From the NCBI GenBank assembly GCA_900542085.1, contig UQMK01000036.1, positions 1 to 14,285 of the forward strand: a stretch of 14,285 nucleotides of DNA, written 5' to 3'. How positions within the stretch are numbered: position 1 is the stretch's first letter; each line of letters begins with the position of its first letter. The notes under the pieces were generated by a model. That model did no database searches and was not told the DNA's origin. It saw nothing but the letters and a program-made list of their open reading frames with translations. Made by a program: the position numbers and the translations under genes. This stretch comes from an uncultured Collinsella sp. (GTDB lineage: Bacteria > Actinomycetota > Coriobacteriia > Coriobacteriales > Coriobacteriaceae). Positions 1 to 6,865 of the stretch are shown here, piece after piece.

Positions 1-1322
1 TCCACCCTCATGAGCACGCAAAACGCAATAACACAGATGCCCGCCGATAAAATCGATCCGCACGGCGAAGCGATGCCCATGGGAAACAGCGTGTTGGAAT
101 AGGCATTCGACAGCAGCCACGCGCCCGGCACGCGAATGAGTGCCACGGCCAGCACGTTGTGCGCAAAGCCGATGTAACTCTTGCCATACGCAGCGAAAAA
201 GCCGCTAAAGCAAATGTGGATGCCGGCAAAGATTGCGTCGAAAATATAACTGTGCATATAGCCGGTACCGGCCGCGACCACCGCGGGGTCCTTGGCAAAA
301 AAGCCGATAAACGCCGGCGCCACCAGCCACATCAGCATCGTGATCAGACAGCCGTACACCACCGAGATCGTCATGGCATCTTTGAGTACCTGACGTGCGC
401 GGTCGCCCTTGCCCGCGCCGGCGTTTTGTGCCGTGAGCGCGCTGACGGTGGCGCCCATGGAACTCGGCACAATGAACAAAAAGCTGATCATCTTCTCGAC
501 CAGGCCCACGGCGGCGGCGTCGACGAGCCCTCGGTGGTTGGCGATGACGGTGATAAACATAAACGCCACCTGGATGCAGCCGTCCTGCACGGCCACGGGC
601 ACGCCAATCTTAAGAATGCTGCCGAGCACCTCGGGCTGGGGGCGCAGGTCGCTGCGCTTAACGTGGATGTTCGTGCGGCGGCTCTTGAGCCACACGAGCG
701 CGAGGGCAACGCTGGCCGTCTGCGCGGTCACCGTGCCGAGCGCCGCACCCACGGGGCCGAGCCCCATGTGGCCGATAAACAGAAAGTCGAGCGCGATGTT
801 GATGATGCATGCCACGCCGATCACGTACATGGGCGAGCGCGAATCGCCCAGGCCGCGAAAAATGGCCGAGAGGATGTTGTACGCGGCGATAAAGGGAATG
901 CCCATAAAGCAGATGCGCAGGTAGGCGGCAGTGCCTTCGACTGCCTCGGCCGGCGTGCCAATGAGCGCCACAACCTGCGGGCACAGTGCGAGCAGGACAG
1001 CGGCCAGCACCACCGAGACGCCCATAAACAGCGTGATGGTGTTGCCGATGGCGGTCTCGGCGCGGTCGAAGCGACGCGAGCCCACGGCTTGGCCGACGAT
1101 GACCGTCGTTCCCATGGCCAGGCCCACGAGCGTCACGGTAATGATATAGAGCGTCTGCGCGCCATTGCCCACGGCGGTGATGCCGGCAGCGCCGCTAAAC
1201 TGCCCCATCATGTACAGGTCGGCCATGCCGTAGAGCATCTGCAAAAAGTACGAGAGCATATAAGGCAGGGCAAAGACCGCGATGGTCTTGAGGACATTGC
1301 CGCGTGTGAGGTCGTGTTCCAT
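1..1322 (-). CDS. MATE family efflux transporter, C-terminus cut by window edge
   Basis: Reverse-strand translation from the ATG at 1322-1320 stays open for 440 codons to the window edge. It begins MEHDLTRGNVLKTIAVFALP and continues with alternating hydrophobic segments. The opening LTRGNVLKTI, then LYGMADLYMMGQF and a VIVGQAVGSRR-like loop, are typical of MatE domains, and a second MatE half follows after about residue 230. Family members are usually 440-460 residues with 12 membrane helices, so only a few C-terminal residues are missing. By family knowledge it is an inner-membrane Na+ or H+ antiporter exporting drugs or cationic compounds; the substrate cannot be read from sequence. The ribosome binding site is poor (AGAAAG about 8 bases upstream), but the next upstream codons have no better start. 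It is transcribed divergently from moaA, probably from the MerR-like promoter at 1363-1393. The long plus-strand open frame over this region is a shadow with no family-like features. Confidence 0.93.
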   Translation of the reverse strand, partial: MEHDLTRGNVLKTIAVFALPYMLSYFLQMLYGMADLYMMGQFSGAAGITAVGNGAQTLYIITVTLVGLAMGTTVIVGQAVGSRRFDRAETAIGNTITLFMGVSVVLAAVLLALCPQVVALIGTPAEAVEGTAAYLRICFMGIPFIAAYNILSAIFRGLGDSRSPMYVIGVACIINIALDFLFIGHMGLGPVGAALGTVTAQTASVALALVWLKSRRTNIHVKRSDLRPQPEVLGSILKIGVPVAVQDGCIQVAFMFITVIANHRGLVDAAAVGLVEKMISFLFIVPSSMGATVSALTAQNAGAGKGDRARQVLKDAMTISVVYGCLITMLMWLVAPAFIGFFAKDPAVVAAGTGYMHSYIFDAIFAGIHICFSGFFAAYGKSYIGFAHNVLAVALIRVPGAWLLSNAYSNTLFPMGIASPCGSILSAGICVIAFCVLMRV

Positions 1323-1362
1323 GGGCGGGGCTTTCTAGCTTGGTTTGTATACGTACCAGTGT

Positions 1363-1393
1363 AGTGAAAACCCTATAACGATTATAGAGTCAA
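1363..1393 (-). promoter_or_regulatory. MerR-type promoter/operator for the MATE transporter
   Basis: On the minus strand a TTGACT -35 box (1388-1393) is separated by exactly 19 bp from a weak TTCACT -10 box (1363-1368). The spacer contains a dyad: AACCCTATAA (1369-1378), a three-base centre CGA, and TTATAGAGTC (1382-1391). The inner six bases of each arm are perfectly complementary, and 8 of 10 match overall. An over-long 19-20 bp spacer filled by a dyad is the hallmark of promoters activated by DNA-distorting MerR-family regulators, which often control multidrug exporters. The predicted transcript starts about 30 bases before the MATE ATG. No regulator gene lies in the window. The dyad is seen directly; the MerR assignment is inference. 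Confidence 0.6.
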
Positions 1394-1518
1394 GGTTTGT
1401 GTTGGGTGTCGGGCGAAAAAAGTTATGTGCGTAGGCATGCCTCATTGAACATGGACGGCCGAGCCAGATCGTGTTTGCGCTTGGAAATGCCGTTCACCTG
1501 AGTCGTGTCGTACGCATG

Positions 1519-1546
1519 TCGACCCATTCTTTCCGTGCGGTACTAT
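1519..1546 (+). promoter_or_regulatory. Possible moaA promoter
   Basis: TCGACC (1519-1524) and TACTAT (1541-1546) with a 16-bp spacer match four of six consensus positions each. They lie 40 bases before the moaA start. The overlapping TATATT (1544-1549) is a better -10 but would need a 19-bp spacer. This is the best sigma-A-like pair in the 1394-1586 gap, but it is weak. I saw no convincing molybdenum-cofactor riboswitch in this leader. Confidence 0.35.
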
Positions 1547-1586
1547 ATTCCCTGAAGAATAAAGGCCAGCGCGAGGAGAGGACCGC

Positions 1587-2642
1587 GTGGACGGGCACGT
1601 GCAACATGACGGTTTTGGTCGCGATATCAACTACCTGCGCATTGCCGTTACCGACAAGTGCAATTTCCGCTGCATCTATTGCATGCCGGCCGACGGCGTG
1701 GCGCCCCGTGCGCACGACGAGCTGCTCAGCGCCGAGGAAATCGCCCGCTTTGTGCGCTTGGTGGCGGGAGAGGGCATTCGCCGCGTGCGCCTGACGGGTG
1801 GCGAGCCGCTGGTAAGCCGCCGTATCATCCCGCTCATTCGCGACATCCGTGCGATTCCGCAGATCGAGGATATCTCGCTCACCACCAATGGCGCCCTGCT
1901 GCCCAACCTGGCGCCGCAGCTCAAAGACGCTGGGCTTAACCGTGTCAACATCTCGCTCGACACGCTCGACCCTACGCTCTTTGGAAAGATCACGCGTCTA
2001 GGTCGACTCGAGCAGACCATGGCTGGCATCGACGCGGCGCTGGCTTGGGGCTTTGAGCCCGTTAAGGTCAACTGCGTTGTGGTGCGCCGACTCAACCAGG
2101 ATGTGGCGGCCCTCGCACGGCTGACCGTCGACCGCCCCATTCATCTGCGATTTATCGAATATATGCCCATCGGCGACGACCACACGAGTTCGCATTGCGC
2201 TGTGGATCCGCATGCGCCCGCGCTCAATCCCGAGCTGTGGGACGCGAGCGACACCGTGCCGAGTGACGAGCTGCGGGCGCGCATCAATGCCGGGGCCGCC
2301 GCGGTGGGGCTGGGCGAGCTCGAACCGCTCGACATCAACGACGCTCCCGCCGGCGCGGGCCCTGCGCGCTATTGGCACTTTCCAGGCGCGGCGGGAACGG
2401 TCGGCTTCATTAGCGCCATGTCCAATCATTTTTGCGCGAGCTGCAACCGTCTGCGCCTGACGGCCGATGGCAACGTGCGTCCGTGCCTGTTCAGCGATGC
2501 CGAGTATTCGGTGCGTGAGGTGCTGCGCCGTGGTGATGATATGCAGGTACTTTCGATTTGGCGCGATGCCGTGGCCCACAAACCGCAGGAACACGCGATA
2601 ATTGAGGGCACGCAACGATTTATGTCCCAAATCGGAGGATGA
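1587..2642 (+). CDS. moaA: GTP 3',8-cyclase MoaA (molybdenum cofactor biosynthesis)
   Basis: This is a radical-SAM enzyme. With two [4Fe-4S] clusters it converts GTP to 3',8-cyclo-7,8-dihydro-GTP, the first step of molybdopterin synthesis. The 351-residue protein has the radical-SAM motif CNFRCIYC (Cys25, Cys29, Cys32), the SAM-binding GGEP (71-74), and the C-terminal cluster C-x2-C-x13-C (Cys283, Cys286, Cys300) that binds GTP. It ends in Gly350-Gly351, the conserved MoaA GG tail that reaches the active site. Length is normal (about 330-360). The start is GTG at 1587, chosen because GAGGAGAGG (1573-1581) sits 5 bases upstream and the family N-terminus (GRDINYLRIAVTDKC) follows at once. The next gene in the same pathway starts 4 bases after the stop, so the two are probably cotranscribed. 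Confidence 0.97.
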   Translation: MDGHVQHDGFGRDINYLRIAVTDKCNFRCIYCMPADGVAPRAHDELLSAEEIARFVRLVAGEGIRRVRLTGGEPLVSRRIIPLIRDIRAIPQIEDISLTTNGALLPNLAPQLKDAGLNRVNISLDTLDPTLFGKITRLGRLEQTMAGIDAALAWGFEPVKVNCVVVRRLNQDVAALARLTVDRPIHLRFIEYMPIGDDHTSSHCAVDPHAPALNPELWDASDTVPSDELRARINAGAAAVGLGELEPLDINDAPAGAGPARYWHFPGAAGTVGFISAMSNHFCASCNRLRLTADGNVRPCLFSDAEYSVREVLRRGDDMQVLSIWRDAVAHKPQEHAIIEGTQRFMSQIGG

Positions 2643-2646
2643 TCAT

Positions 2647-3954
2647 ATGGCCAAGAGCAGGTACGCCGATGCCACCAAGGCCGCTCGCAGGGCCGCGATG
2701 TCTGCCCACAAAGTCACGGCTGCGGCGAATGCTGGCAACGCCGACACGTCCGCGCAGCCGACTGCCAGTGCTGCCACCGAGCCCGCCCGCGACGCCCGCC
2801 GCGACGAGCTGACGCACGTGGACGCCAAGGGCGAGGTACGCATGGTCGACGTGTCCGACAAGGCCGAGACCCATCGCATCGCCATCGCCGAGGGCACCAT
2901 CCTCATGCATCCCGAGACGCAGGCCATGGTGCTGCAGGACCGCGCCAAAAAGGGCGACGTGCTTGCCTGCGCACGCGTGGCGGGCATCATGGCCATCAAG
3001 CGCACGAGCGACATCATTCCCATGTGTCATCCGCTGCTCATTACCAAGAGCAAGTGCGACATTGCACCCATCGCTCCGGCGGGGACGCCGGCCGAGGACG
3101 TGCCCGAGGGCTGGGCGCCGGCGCGTTCGGACGGGCAGGTTGGCTTTCACGTGCTGGTCACGGCGGGCGTGACGGGCAAGACGGGTATCGAGATGGAGGC
3201 TCTGACCGGCGCGAGTGCCGCGTGTCTAACGATCTATGACATGTGCAAGGCCGTCGATCGCGGCATGGAGATCGTCGACGTGCGCCTGCTGCACAAGGAG
3301 GGCGGCCGCTCGGGCGTGTGGGATCGTGCAGAGCGTCAGGCCGCTGCTGTTGAGGCCGTGGGGGCCGCGGGCGACGCACCCGCGAACGCACCCGTCGCCG
3401 TCGCGCCCGCAGTTCCAGCTCCGGCCGTCCCCGCGATCGCGTTTATCGGCTACCAGAACTCGGGCAAGACCACACTTGTCGAGAAGGTTATCGCCGAGCT
3501 CACCCGTCGCGGCCTGCGTGTGGGTTCGCTCAAGCATCATGGGCATCACGGCTTTGATATCGACGTGCCCGCTAAGGACACCTGGCGCCATCACCAGGCC
3601 GGATCCAAGCACGTGGGGCTCATCTGCGCCACGCGCTGGGCGGAGTACGCCGACACGCGCGAGGAGGATGAGATGCCCGCGCGCGAGCTGCTGTCGCGTT
3701 ACAACGATGTCGACGTGGTGATCATCGAGGGCTACAAGACCGAGGGCTTCGACAACATCGTGGTCGCGCGCTCCGGTGTCGACCGTCTGCGCGGCAAGAG
3801 CTCGCTCGACCTGGTCGACGGTCACACGCTGGCCCTTGCCTGCAACGAGGCCCTGGCACGCCAGGCCTTCGACGCCGGCTTTGCGACCCGAGCCATCAAC
3901 ATCAACGACGCCCGAGCCATCTGTGACCTTATCCAAGACCACCTTCAGGCTTGA
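2647..3954 (+). CDS. moaC/mobB: MoaC-MobB fusion (cyclic pyranopterin monophosphate synthase / MGD-biosynthesis GTPase)
   Basis: This 435-residue protein joins two cofactor enzymes. Residues about 54-230 are MoaC, which converts MoaA's product to cyclic pyranopterin monophosphate. They include MCHPL (126-130) and the active-site D-x2-K motif (Asp198, Lys201), matching Asp128/Lys131 of E. coli MoaC. A linker rich in Ala, Pro and Val (about 231-262) follows. Residues 263-435 are MobB, a P-loop GTPase that assists guanylylation of molybdopterin, with Walker A GYQNSGKT (268-275), KHHGHHG (296-302) and the MobB-like EGYKTEGF (361-368). A further Ala-rich extension of about 53 residues precedes MoaC. 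The ATG at 2647 is chosen because GGAGG (2634-2638) lies 8 bases before it; an in-frame TTG at 2602 lies inside moaA and has no such site. The frame runs unbroken through both domains. MoaC and MobB act at opposite ends of the pathway, so the fusion is notable. Confidence 0.93.
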   Translation: MAKSRYADATKAARRAAMSAHKVTAAANAGNADTSAQPTASAATEPARDARRDELTHVDAKGEVRMVDVSDKAETHRIAIAEGTILMHPETQAMVLQDRAKKGDVLACARVAGIMAIKRTSDIIPMCHPLLITKSKCDIAPIAPAGTPAEDVPEGWAPARSDGQVGFHVLVTAGVTGKTGIEMEALTGASAACLTIYDMCKAVDRGMEIVDVRLLHKEGGRSGVWDRAERQAAAVEAVGAAGDAPANAPVAVAPAVPAPAVPAIAFIGYQNSGKTTLVEKVIAELTRRGLRVGSLKHHGHHGFDIDVPAKDTWRHHQAGSKHVGLICATRWAEYADTREEDEMPARELLSRYNDVDVVIIEGYKTEGFDNIVVARSGVDRLRGKSSLDLVDGHTLALACNEALARQAFDAGFATRAININDARAICDLIQDHLQA

Positions 3955-3960
3955 CGCTGC

Positions 3961-4060
3961 GCCGGCCCCAAGCACCCCATCTCGCCCCTCAAGCCGTCGC
4001 TCGCGTACCAAAGTACGCGTCGCTCCTCTTTCGGGGCGACCTGGGGCACTTGGAACCGGC
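3961..4060. repeat. 100-bp symmetrical imperfect palindrome after moaC-mobB
   Basis: The segment folds back on itself over its whole length. Pairs are GCCGG/CCGGC (3961-3965 with 4056-4060), CCAAG/CTTGG (3968-3972 with 4049-4053), CCCCA/TGGGG (3975-3979 with 4042-4046), TCGCCCC/GGGGCGA (3982-3988 with 4033-4039) and CGCGTAC/GTACGCG (4002-4008 with 4013-4019) around a CAAA loop. The outer blocks are separated by 2x2 mismatches and the innermost by a 13x13 internal loop, so the two halves are exactly symmetrical. It starts 6 bases after the stop codon and has no T-tract. It is probably an intergenic palindromic repeat or a structured 3' end; its family is unknown to me. Confidence 0.7.
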
Positions 4061-4079
4061 TCGCTGCGCTGCCATAACA

Positions 4080-4108
4080 TGCCAAAAAGGGACAGGTTTC
4101 TTTTGGCA
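4080..4108 (+). repeat. Divergent copy of the GGGACAGG palindromic repeat
   Basis: The arms TGCCAAAA (4080-4087) and TTTTGGCA (4101-4108) pair perfectly over 8 bp around a loop containing GGGACAGG. The order of elements (CCA-A-rich arm, GGGACAGG core, T-rich arm, TGG) matches the three 27-bp copies at 4137, 5727 and 6683, but the arm sequence differs. A T-rich stretch follows, so it may also weakly terminate. Confidence 0.55.
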
Positions 4109-4133
4109 GGTTTTATCTGGGCAAATGCCATTT

Positions 4134-4175
4134 CCACCACAAAGGGGCCAGGCACCTTTGTGGTGGTTTTTGTTT
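4134..4175 (+). terminator. Rho-independent terminator built on a dispersed palindrome
   Basis: The perfect 12-bp arms CCACCACAAAGG (4134-4145) and CCTTTGTGGTGG (4155-4166) flank a 9-base loop and are followed at once by TTTTTGTTT (4167-4175). This is a good intrinsic terminator for the moaA/moaC-mobB transcript. The inner 27 bp (4137-4163) is one of three near-identical palindromes in the window, so the terminator seems to have been made from a repeat element. Confidence 0.75.
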
Positions 4176-4262
4176 AAGTAGATGTGTGGGACATGCCTTA
4201 CAATCTACCAAGTAGTTCATGACGGGCGAAAAACGGAGAGAAGGGGCTTGATGCGTCCTTAA

Positions 4263-4335
4263 TGTTTCATGTGGATAGATTGATTTGACAGACGGTGGCG
4301 AATGCCCGCCGTCCGCATTCGTATGAAACAAGGAG
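4263..4335 (+). promoter_or_regulatory. Structured leader next to the MFS ribosome binding site
   Basis: TGTTTCAT (4263-4270) pairs perfectly with ATGAAACA (4323-4330). Inside it lies a second hairpin, GACGGTGG/CCGCCGTC (4291-4298 with 4306-4313, one G-U pair). The outer right arm overlaps the first base of the AAGGAG ribosome binding site (4330-4335) of the MFS gene. This could be an RNA structure affecting translation, or a DNA-level operator. A TTGACA hexamer at 4285-4290 has no matching -10, and I found no convincing promoter in 4176-4340. Confidence 0.4.
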
Positions 4336-4340
4336 TCTCC

Positions 4341-5627
4341 ATGCTCGCCTCTCTTTTCTCAAAGCCTCAACCATCGCTGTCCGTGCAGGCCAAGCGCCTG
4401 GTGGCGATGCGCTTTCTCATCTACACCGGTTTTCAGACCAGCTACTTCATCGGCGTCATCGGAACGCTCACCTATGCAGACGATGCCTCGGTCGTGGCGA
4501 CATCGCTGGCCGTCCTTTTTATGAACGTATTCGTGATCTTGGGATCCTTTGCGGGTGGCGCGGCGCTCGACGCCTGGGGCCCGCGCCGTCATTTCTTGCT
4601 GAGCATCGTGGGCACGCTGGCAACCGGCGCGGCGATCCTCGTTTTTGGCAGCGCGACCGGCATCGTCCTGCTCGGCGCGGTGCTTCTGGGCTTCGTGATG
4701 GGGTTCGCCCAGCCCATCGCCACATCCTATCCAGCCTACCTCACCGACGATCCTGTCGAGCTCAAAGACATCAACTCCGCCATCGCCATGTTCTCTAACG
4801 TGAGTATCATCGTTGGCCCCACGCTGGGCGGCTTTGTCGCGGCGGCTACATCGTCACGCGCGGTGTTCGTGCTCATGATGATTTTTACCGTACTGGCGTT
4901 CATTGCCGGTTGGGGCTTTGGGCAAAGTGCAGGCCAGGCCGCCACACGCGAAGGCAAACCCGCGGTCGGCGAAATCACATCAGATAAGGCCAGCCAAAGC
5001 CCCGACCCCAACACATCTTCTCGCGTCACCTTCGCGACCAGCATCAAGACGGTCTTTACCAACAGCGTCCTCGCCCTGCTGTTCTGCATTATTTTCCTTT
5101 CGAACTTTGGCTACGGTGCCTTCGATCCGCTGGAGTCGTTCTTCTACCGCGATGTTCTGCACGTCGGTGTCGAATGGATGGGCTGGCTCTCGTCGGCCAG
5201 CGGTGTGGGCGCGGTGCTGGGCGCCGTGGCCGCGCTCCGCTTGCCGCCGCACCTGGTCAACCTTAAAACGCTGCTCGTGGCGCTTATGTCCGTGGGCCTG
5301 GGAAGTTTGCTCTATGTGGGAACGCCGTACGTGGGCGTGGCCCTTGTCGGCCAGATTGCTCTGGGCGTGGCTTGGGGCGTCGTCAACCCGCTCCACAACA
5401 CCATCGTGCAAACGACGGCACCGCTCGAGCAGCTCGGTCGCGTCAACTCGGTCATGGGTTTTGGCAACATGTTCGCCGGCGTGGCGCCGCTGGCGCTTGC
5501 CCCGTGGCTGGCGGCGACATTTGGCGTGCAGCAGACGCTCGTAGGGGCGGGCATGGTCGTGACGGCGGTTCCCGCGGCGTTGCTGCTGTTTGGCCGCCGG
5601 CATTTTGATCGTGCCGCGAGGCGGTAA
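4341..5627 (+). CDS. Major facilitator superfamily transporter
   Basis: This 428-residue protein has about 12 hydrophobic segments in two halves, joined by a hydrophilic loop (about residues 195-240) rich in Ala, Ser, Asp and Lys. Motif A of the MFS appears between helices 2 and 3 as GGAALDAWGPRRH (72-84). The halves resemble the EntS/MFS_3-type drug or siderophore exporters, but no substrate-specific motif is visible, so only 'MFS permease, probably exporter' is safe. The ATG at 4341 is preferred because AAGGAG (4330-4335) lies 5 bases upstream; the earlier in-frame ATG at 4302 lacks a ribosome binding site and would sit inside a hairpin. It is monocistronic, between the terminator at 4134-4175 and the palindrome at 5628-5692. 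Its leader contains an inverted repeat that may control it. Confidence 0.9.
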   Translation: MLASLFSKPQPSLSVQAKRLVAMRFLIYTGFQTSYFIGVIGTLTYADDASVVATSLAVLFMNVFVILGSFAGGAALDAWGPRRHFLLSIVGTLATGAAILVFGSATGIVLLGAVLLGFVMGFAQPIATSYPAYLTDDPVELKDINSAIAMFSNVSIIVGPTLGGFVAAATSSRAVFVLMMIFTVLAFIAGWGFGQSAGQAATREGKPAVGEITSDKASQSPDPNTSSRVTFATSIKTVFTNSVLALLFCIIFLSNFGYGAFDPLESFFYRDVLHVGVEWMGWLSSASGVGAVLGAVAALRLPPHLVNLKTLLVALMSVGLGSLLYVGTPYVGVALVGQIALGVAWGVVNPLHNTIVQTTAPLEQLGRVNSVMGFGNMFAGVAPLALAPWLAATFGVQQTLVGAGMVVTAVPAALLLFGRRHFDRAARR

Positions 5628-5692
5628 AAACCATCACAACATTCAGCGAAAATCGCGATTTTGCCGAAAAACGTCGAATGTTGTGATGGTTT
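5628..5692. repeat. Long palindrome after the MFS gene
   Basis: The perfect 17-bp arms AAACCATCACAACATTC (5628-5644) and its reverse complement (5676-5692) enclose 31 bases. These include a second perfect palindrome, AAAATCGCGATTTT (5649-5662). The left arm begins directly after the stop codon. There is no T-tract worth the name (TTTGCG), so it is not a classical intrinsic terminator, although so stable a hairpin may stop transcription or protect the mRNA end. The nested palindromes suggest an intergenic mobile repeat or a protein-binding site. Confidence 0.75.
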
Positions 5693-5725
5693 GCGCTCCG
5701 GCCAGGCCACCCTTCGGGTTCGGCC

Positions 5726-5754
5726 GCCACAAAGGGGGCAGGCACCTTTGTGGC
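5726..5754 (+). repeat. GGGGnCAGG palindromic repeat, copy 2
   Basis: GCCACAAAGG (5726-5735) pairs perfectly with CCTTTGTGGC (5745-5754) around a 9-base loop. The inner 27 bp (5727-5753) differs from the copies at 4137-4163 and 6683-6709 only at loop positions, and it lies in the same orientation. Unlike the first copy it has no T-tract. It sits between the MFS and HAD genes, 34 bases after the long palindrome. Confidence 0.75.
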
Positions 5755-5844
5755 GATCGGGTCCCAACGGCCTGTGCCTTGGTATACCATGTACGCCGTT
5801 CACGACCACACCCCACACCGCCGCACAACCCAGAAAGGCCCCCC

Positions 5845-6666
5845 ATGGACACCACCTTTAGCCACATCAAAGCCGTGTTCTGCGATATCGACGGCACACT
5901 GCTCACAAGCCAGCACACGGTGTCCCCGCGTACCGTGGCGGCGATCCACGCCCTGCGCGAGCGCGGCGTGCTCTTTGGCCTGTGCACCGGGCGCGACGCC
6001 CAGGCGACCGAGGCCATGTTTGGGCTCTGGGGTATCGAAGGTCTGGTAGACGTGCTGGTGGGCTGCGGCGGCGCCGAAGTCATCGATCGTGCGCACGACA
6101 TCAACGAGCTGAGCTACCCGCTACCGGGCGAGACCATCGCGCACATCTGCGAGCACATGGCAGGCCTGCCGGCAACGCCCGTCTGCCCTCGGGACGGCGT
6201 GCTCTATGTGCCCGAGAGCAATGCATGCGTCGAGCACCTGTCGCGTGTCGACGGCGTGCCCTACAAGGTGGTCGACTTTGCCGAGTTTTTGCGCGAGCCG
6301 CAGACCAAGGTGATGTTTACCATGGCGCCCGAGGTGATGCCGCAGGTCATCGAACGGGCGTCGACGTTCGCCGACGATACCGTTAAGGCGGCGGCTCTGC
6401 AGACCACGCAGCGGCTCTACGAGTTCATGGATCCGCGCGTGTCCAAGACGCGCGGCCTTGTGCGCGTGGCGGAGCTCAACGACATGGGGCTCCAGAACAT
6501 CTGCGTGTTTGGCGATGCGGACAACGACACCTGCATGGTGGCTGACGCCGGCGTGGGTGTAGCCATGGCAAATGGCAGCGACGCCACCCGTGCCGCCGCC
6601 GACTTTGTAACCGCCAGCAACGACAAAGACGGCATCGCGATCTTTATCGAGGAACATCTGCTGTAG
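5845..6666 (+). CDS. Cof-type HAD family hydrolase (sugar-phosphate or nucleotide phosphatase)
   Basis: This 273-residue protein has the HAD phosphatase motifs in order: motif I CDIDGTLL with nucleophile Asp14 and acid/base Asp16, a T-G motif II (LCTGRDAQATE, about 48-58), the motif III Lys in RVSKTRG (about Lys201), and motif IV GDADND (223-228) followed by the G-VAMANGSDATRAAADFVT stretch typical of the Cof/YbiV subfamily (type C2 cap). These are cytosolic Mg2+-dependent phosphatases with broad specificity for sugar phosphates, FMN or pyridoxal phosphate; the substrate cannot be deduced. The ATG at 5845 is chosen because the Cof N-terminus starts there and AGAAAGG (5832-5838) precedes it. 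The frame is open back to 5590, but that part crosses two palindromes and is not protein-like. A palindromic TGGTATACCA (5780-5789) lies upstream and might include an extended -10, though no -35 is clear. Confidence 0.93.
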   Translation: MDTTFSHIKAVFCDIDGTLLTSQHTVSPRTVAAIHALRERGVLFGLCTGRDAQATEAMFGLWGIEGLVDVLVGCGGAEVIDRAHDINELSYPLPGETIAHICEHMAGLPATPVCPRDGVLYVPESNACVEHLSRVDGVPYKVVDFAEFLREPQTKVMFTMAPEVMPQVIERASTFADDTVKAAALQTTQRLYEFMDPRVSKTRGLVRVAELNDMGLQNICVFGDADNDTCMVADAGVGVAMANGSDATRAAADFVTASNDKDGIAIFIEEHLL

Positions 6667-6682
6667 CGCTAGGGCAGAATCA

Positions 6683-6709
6683 CCACAAAGGGGACAGGTG
6701 CCTTTGTGG
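6683..6709 (+). repeat. GGGGnCAGG palindromic repeat, copy 3
   Basis: CCACAAAGG (6683-6691) and CCTTTGTGG (6701-6709) pair perfectly around GGACAGGTG. It begins 17 bases after the HAD stop codon, in the same orientation as the other copies and without a following T-tract. With the copies at 4137 and 5727 it shows that each of three successive plus-strand transcription units is followed by the same element. Confidence 0.75.
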
Positions 6710-6765
6710 CGGCCTCAGGCGATTTGGGCGAATTGATGCCTAAAATCTGCGCACAAAATCAAATA

Positions 6766-6787
6766 TGATTGTCTGATGATTGTCTGA
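6766..6787. repeat. Perfect 11-bp tandem repeat, possible regulator site
   Basis: TGATTGTCTGA occurs twice without a gap (6766-6776 and 6777-6787). A period of 11 bp places both copies on the same face of the helix, as in direct-repeat sites of OmpR/PhoB-type response regulators. It lies about 280 bp before the candidate pilus promoter, far for a classical activator. Function is inference only. Confidence 0.45.
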
Positions 6788-6865
6788 ACATCACGCTTCT
6801 AACCACCGATGGGTTAAAGATATTCTCATCAGTTTGGTAAGGTATTCCTGCTGGCTAATGACCTA

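Noticed and set aside
159..1364. 401-codon plus-strand open frame opposite the MATE gene
   Set aside because: Its product is rich in His, Arg, Ala and Asp without domains, as expected for the antisense of a GC-rich membrane gene. The minus strand encodes a clear MATE transporter.
1394..1586. Molybdenum-cofactor riboswitch upstream of moaA
   Set aside because: No convincing set of conserved stems was seen in the leader, and the gap is shared with the divergent MATE promoter.
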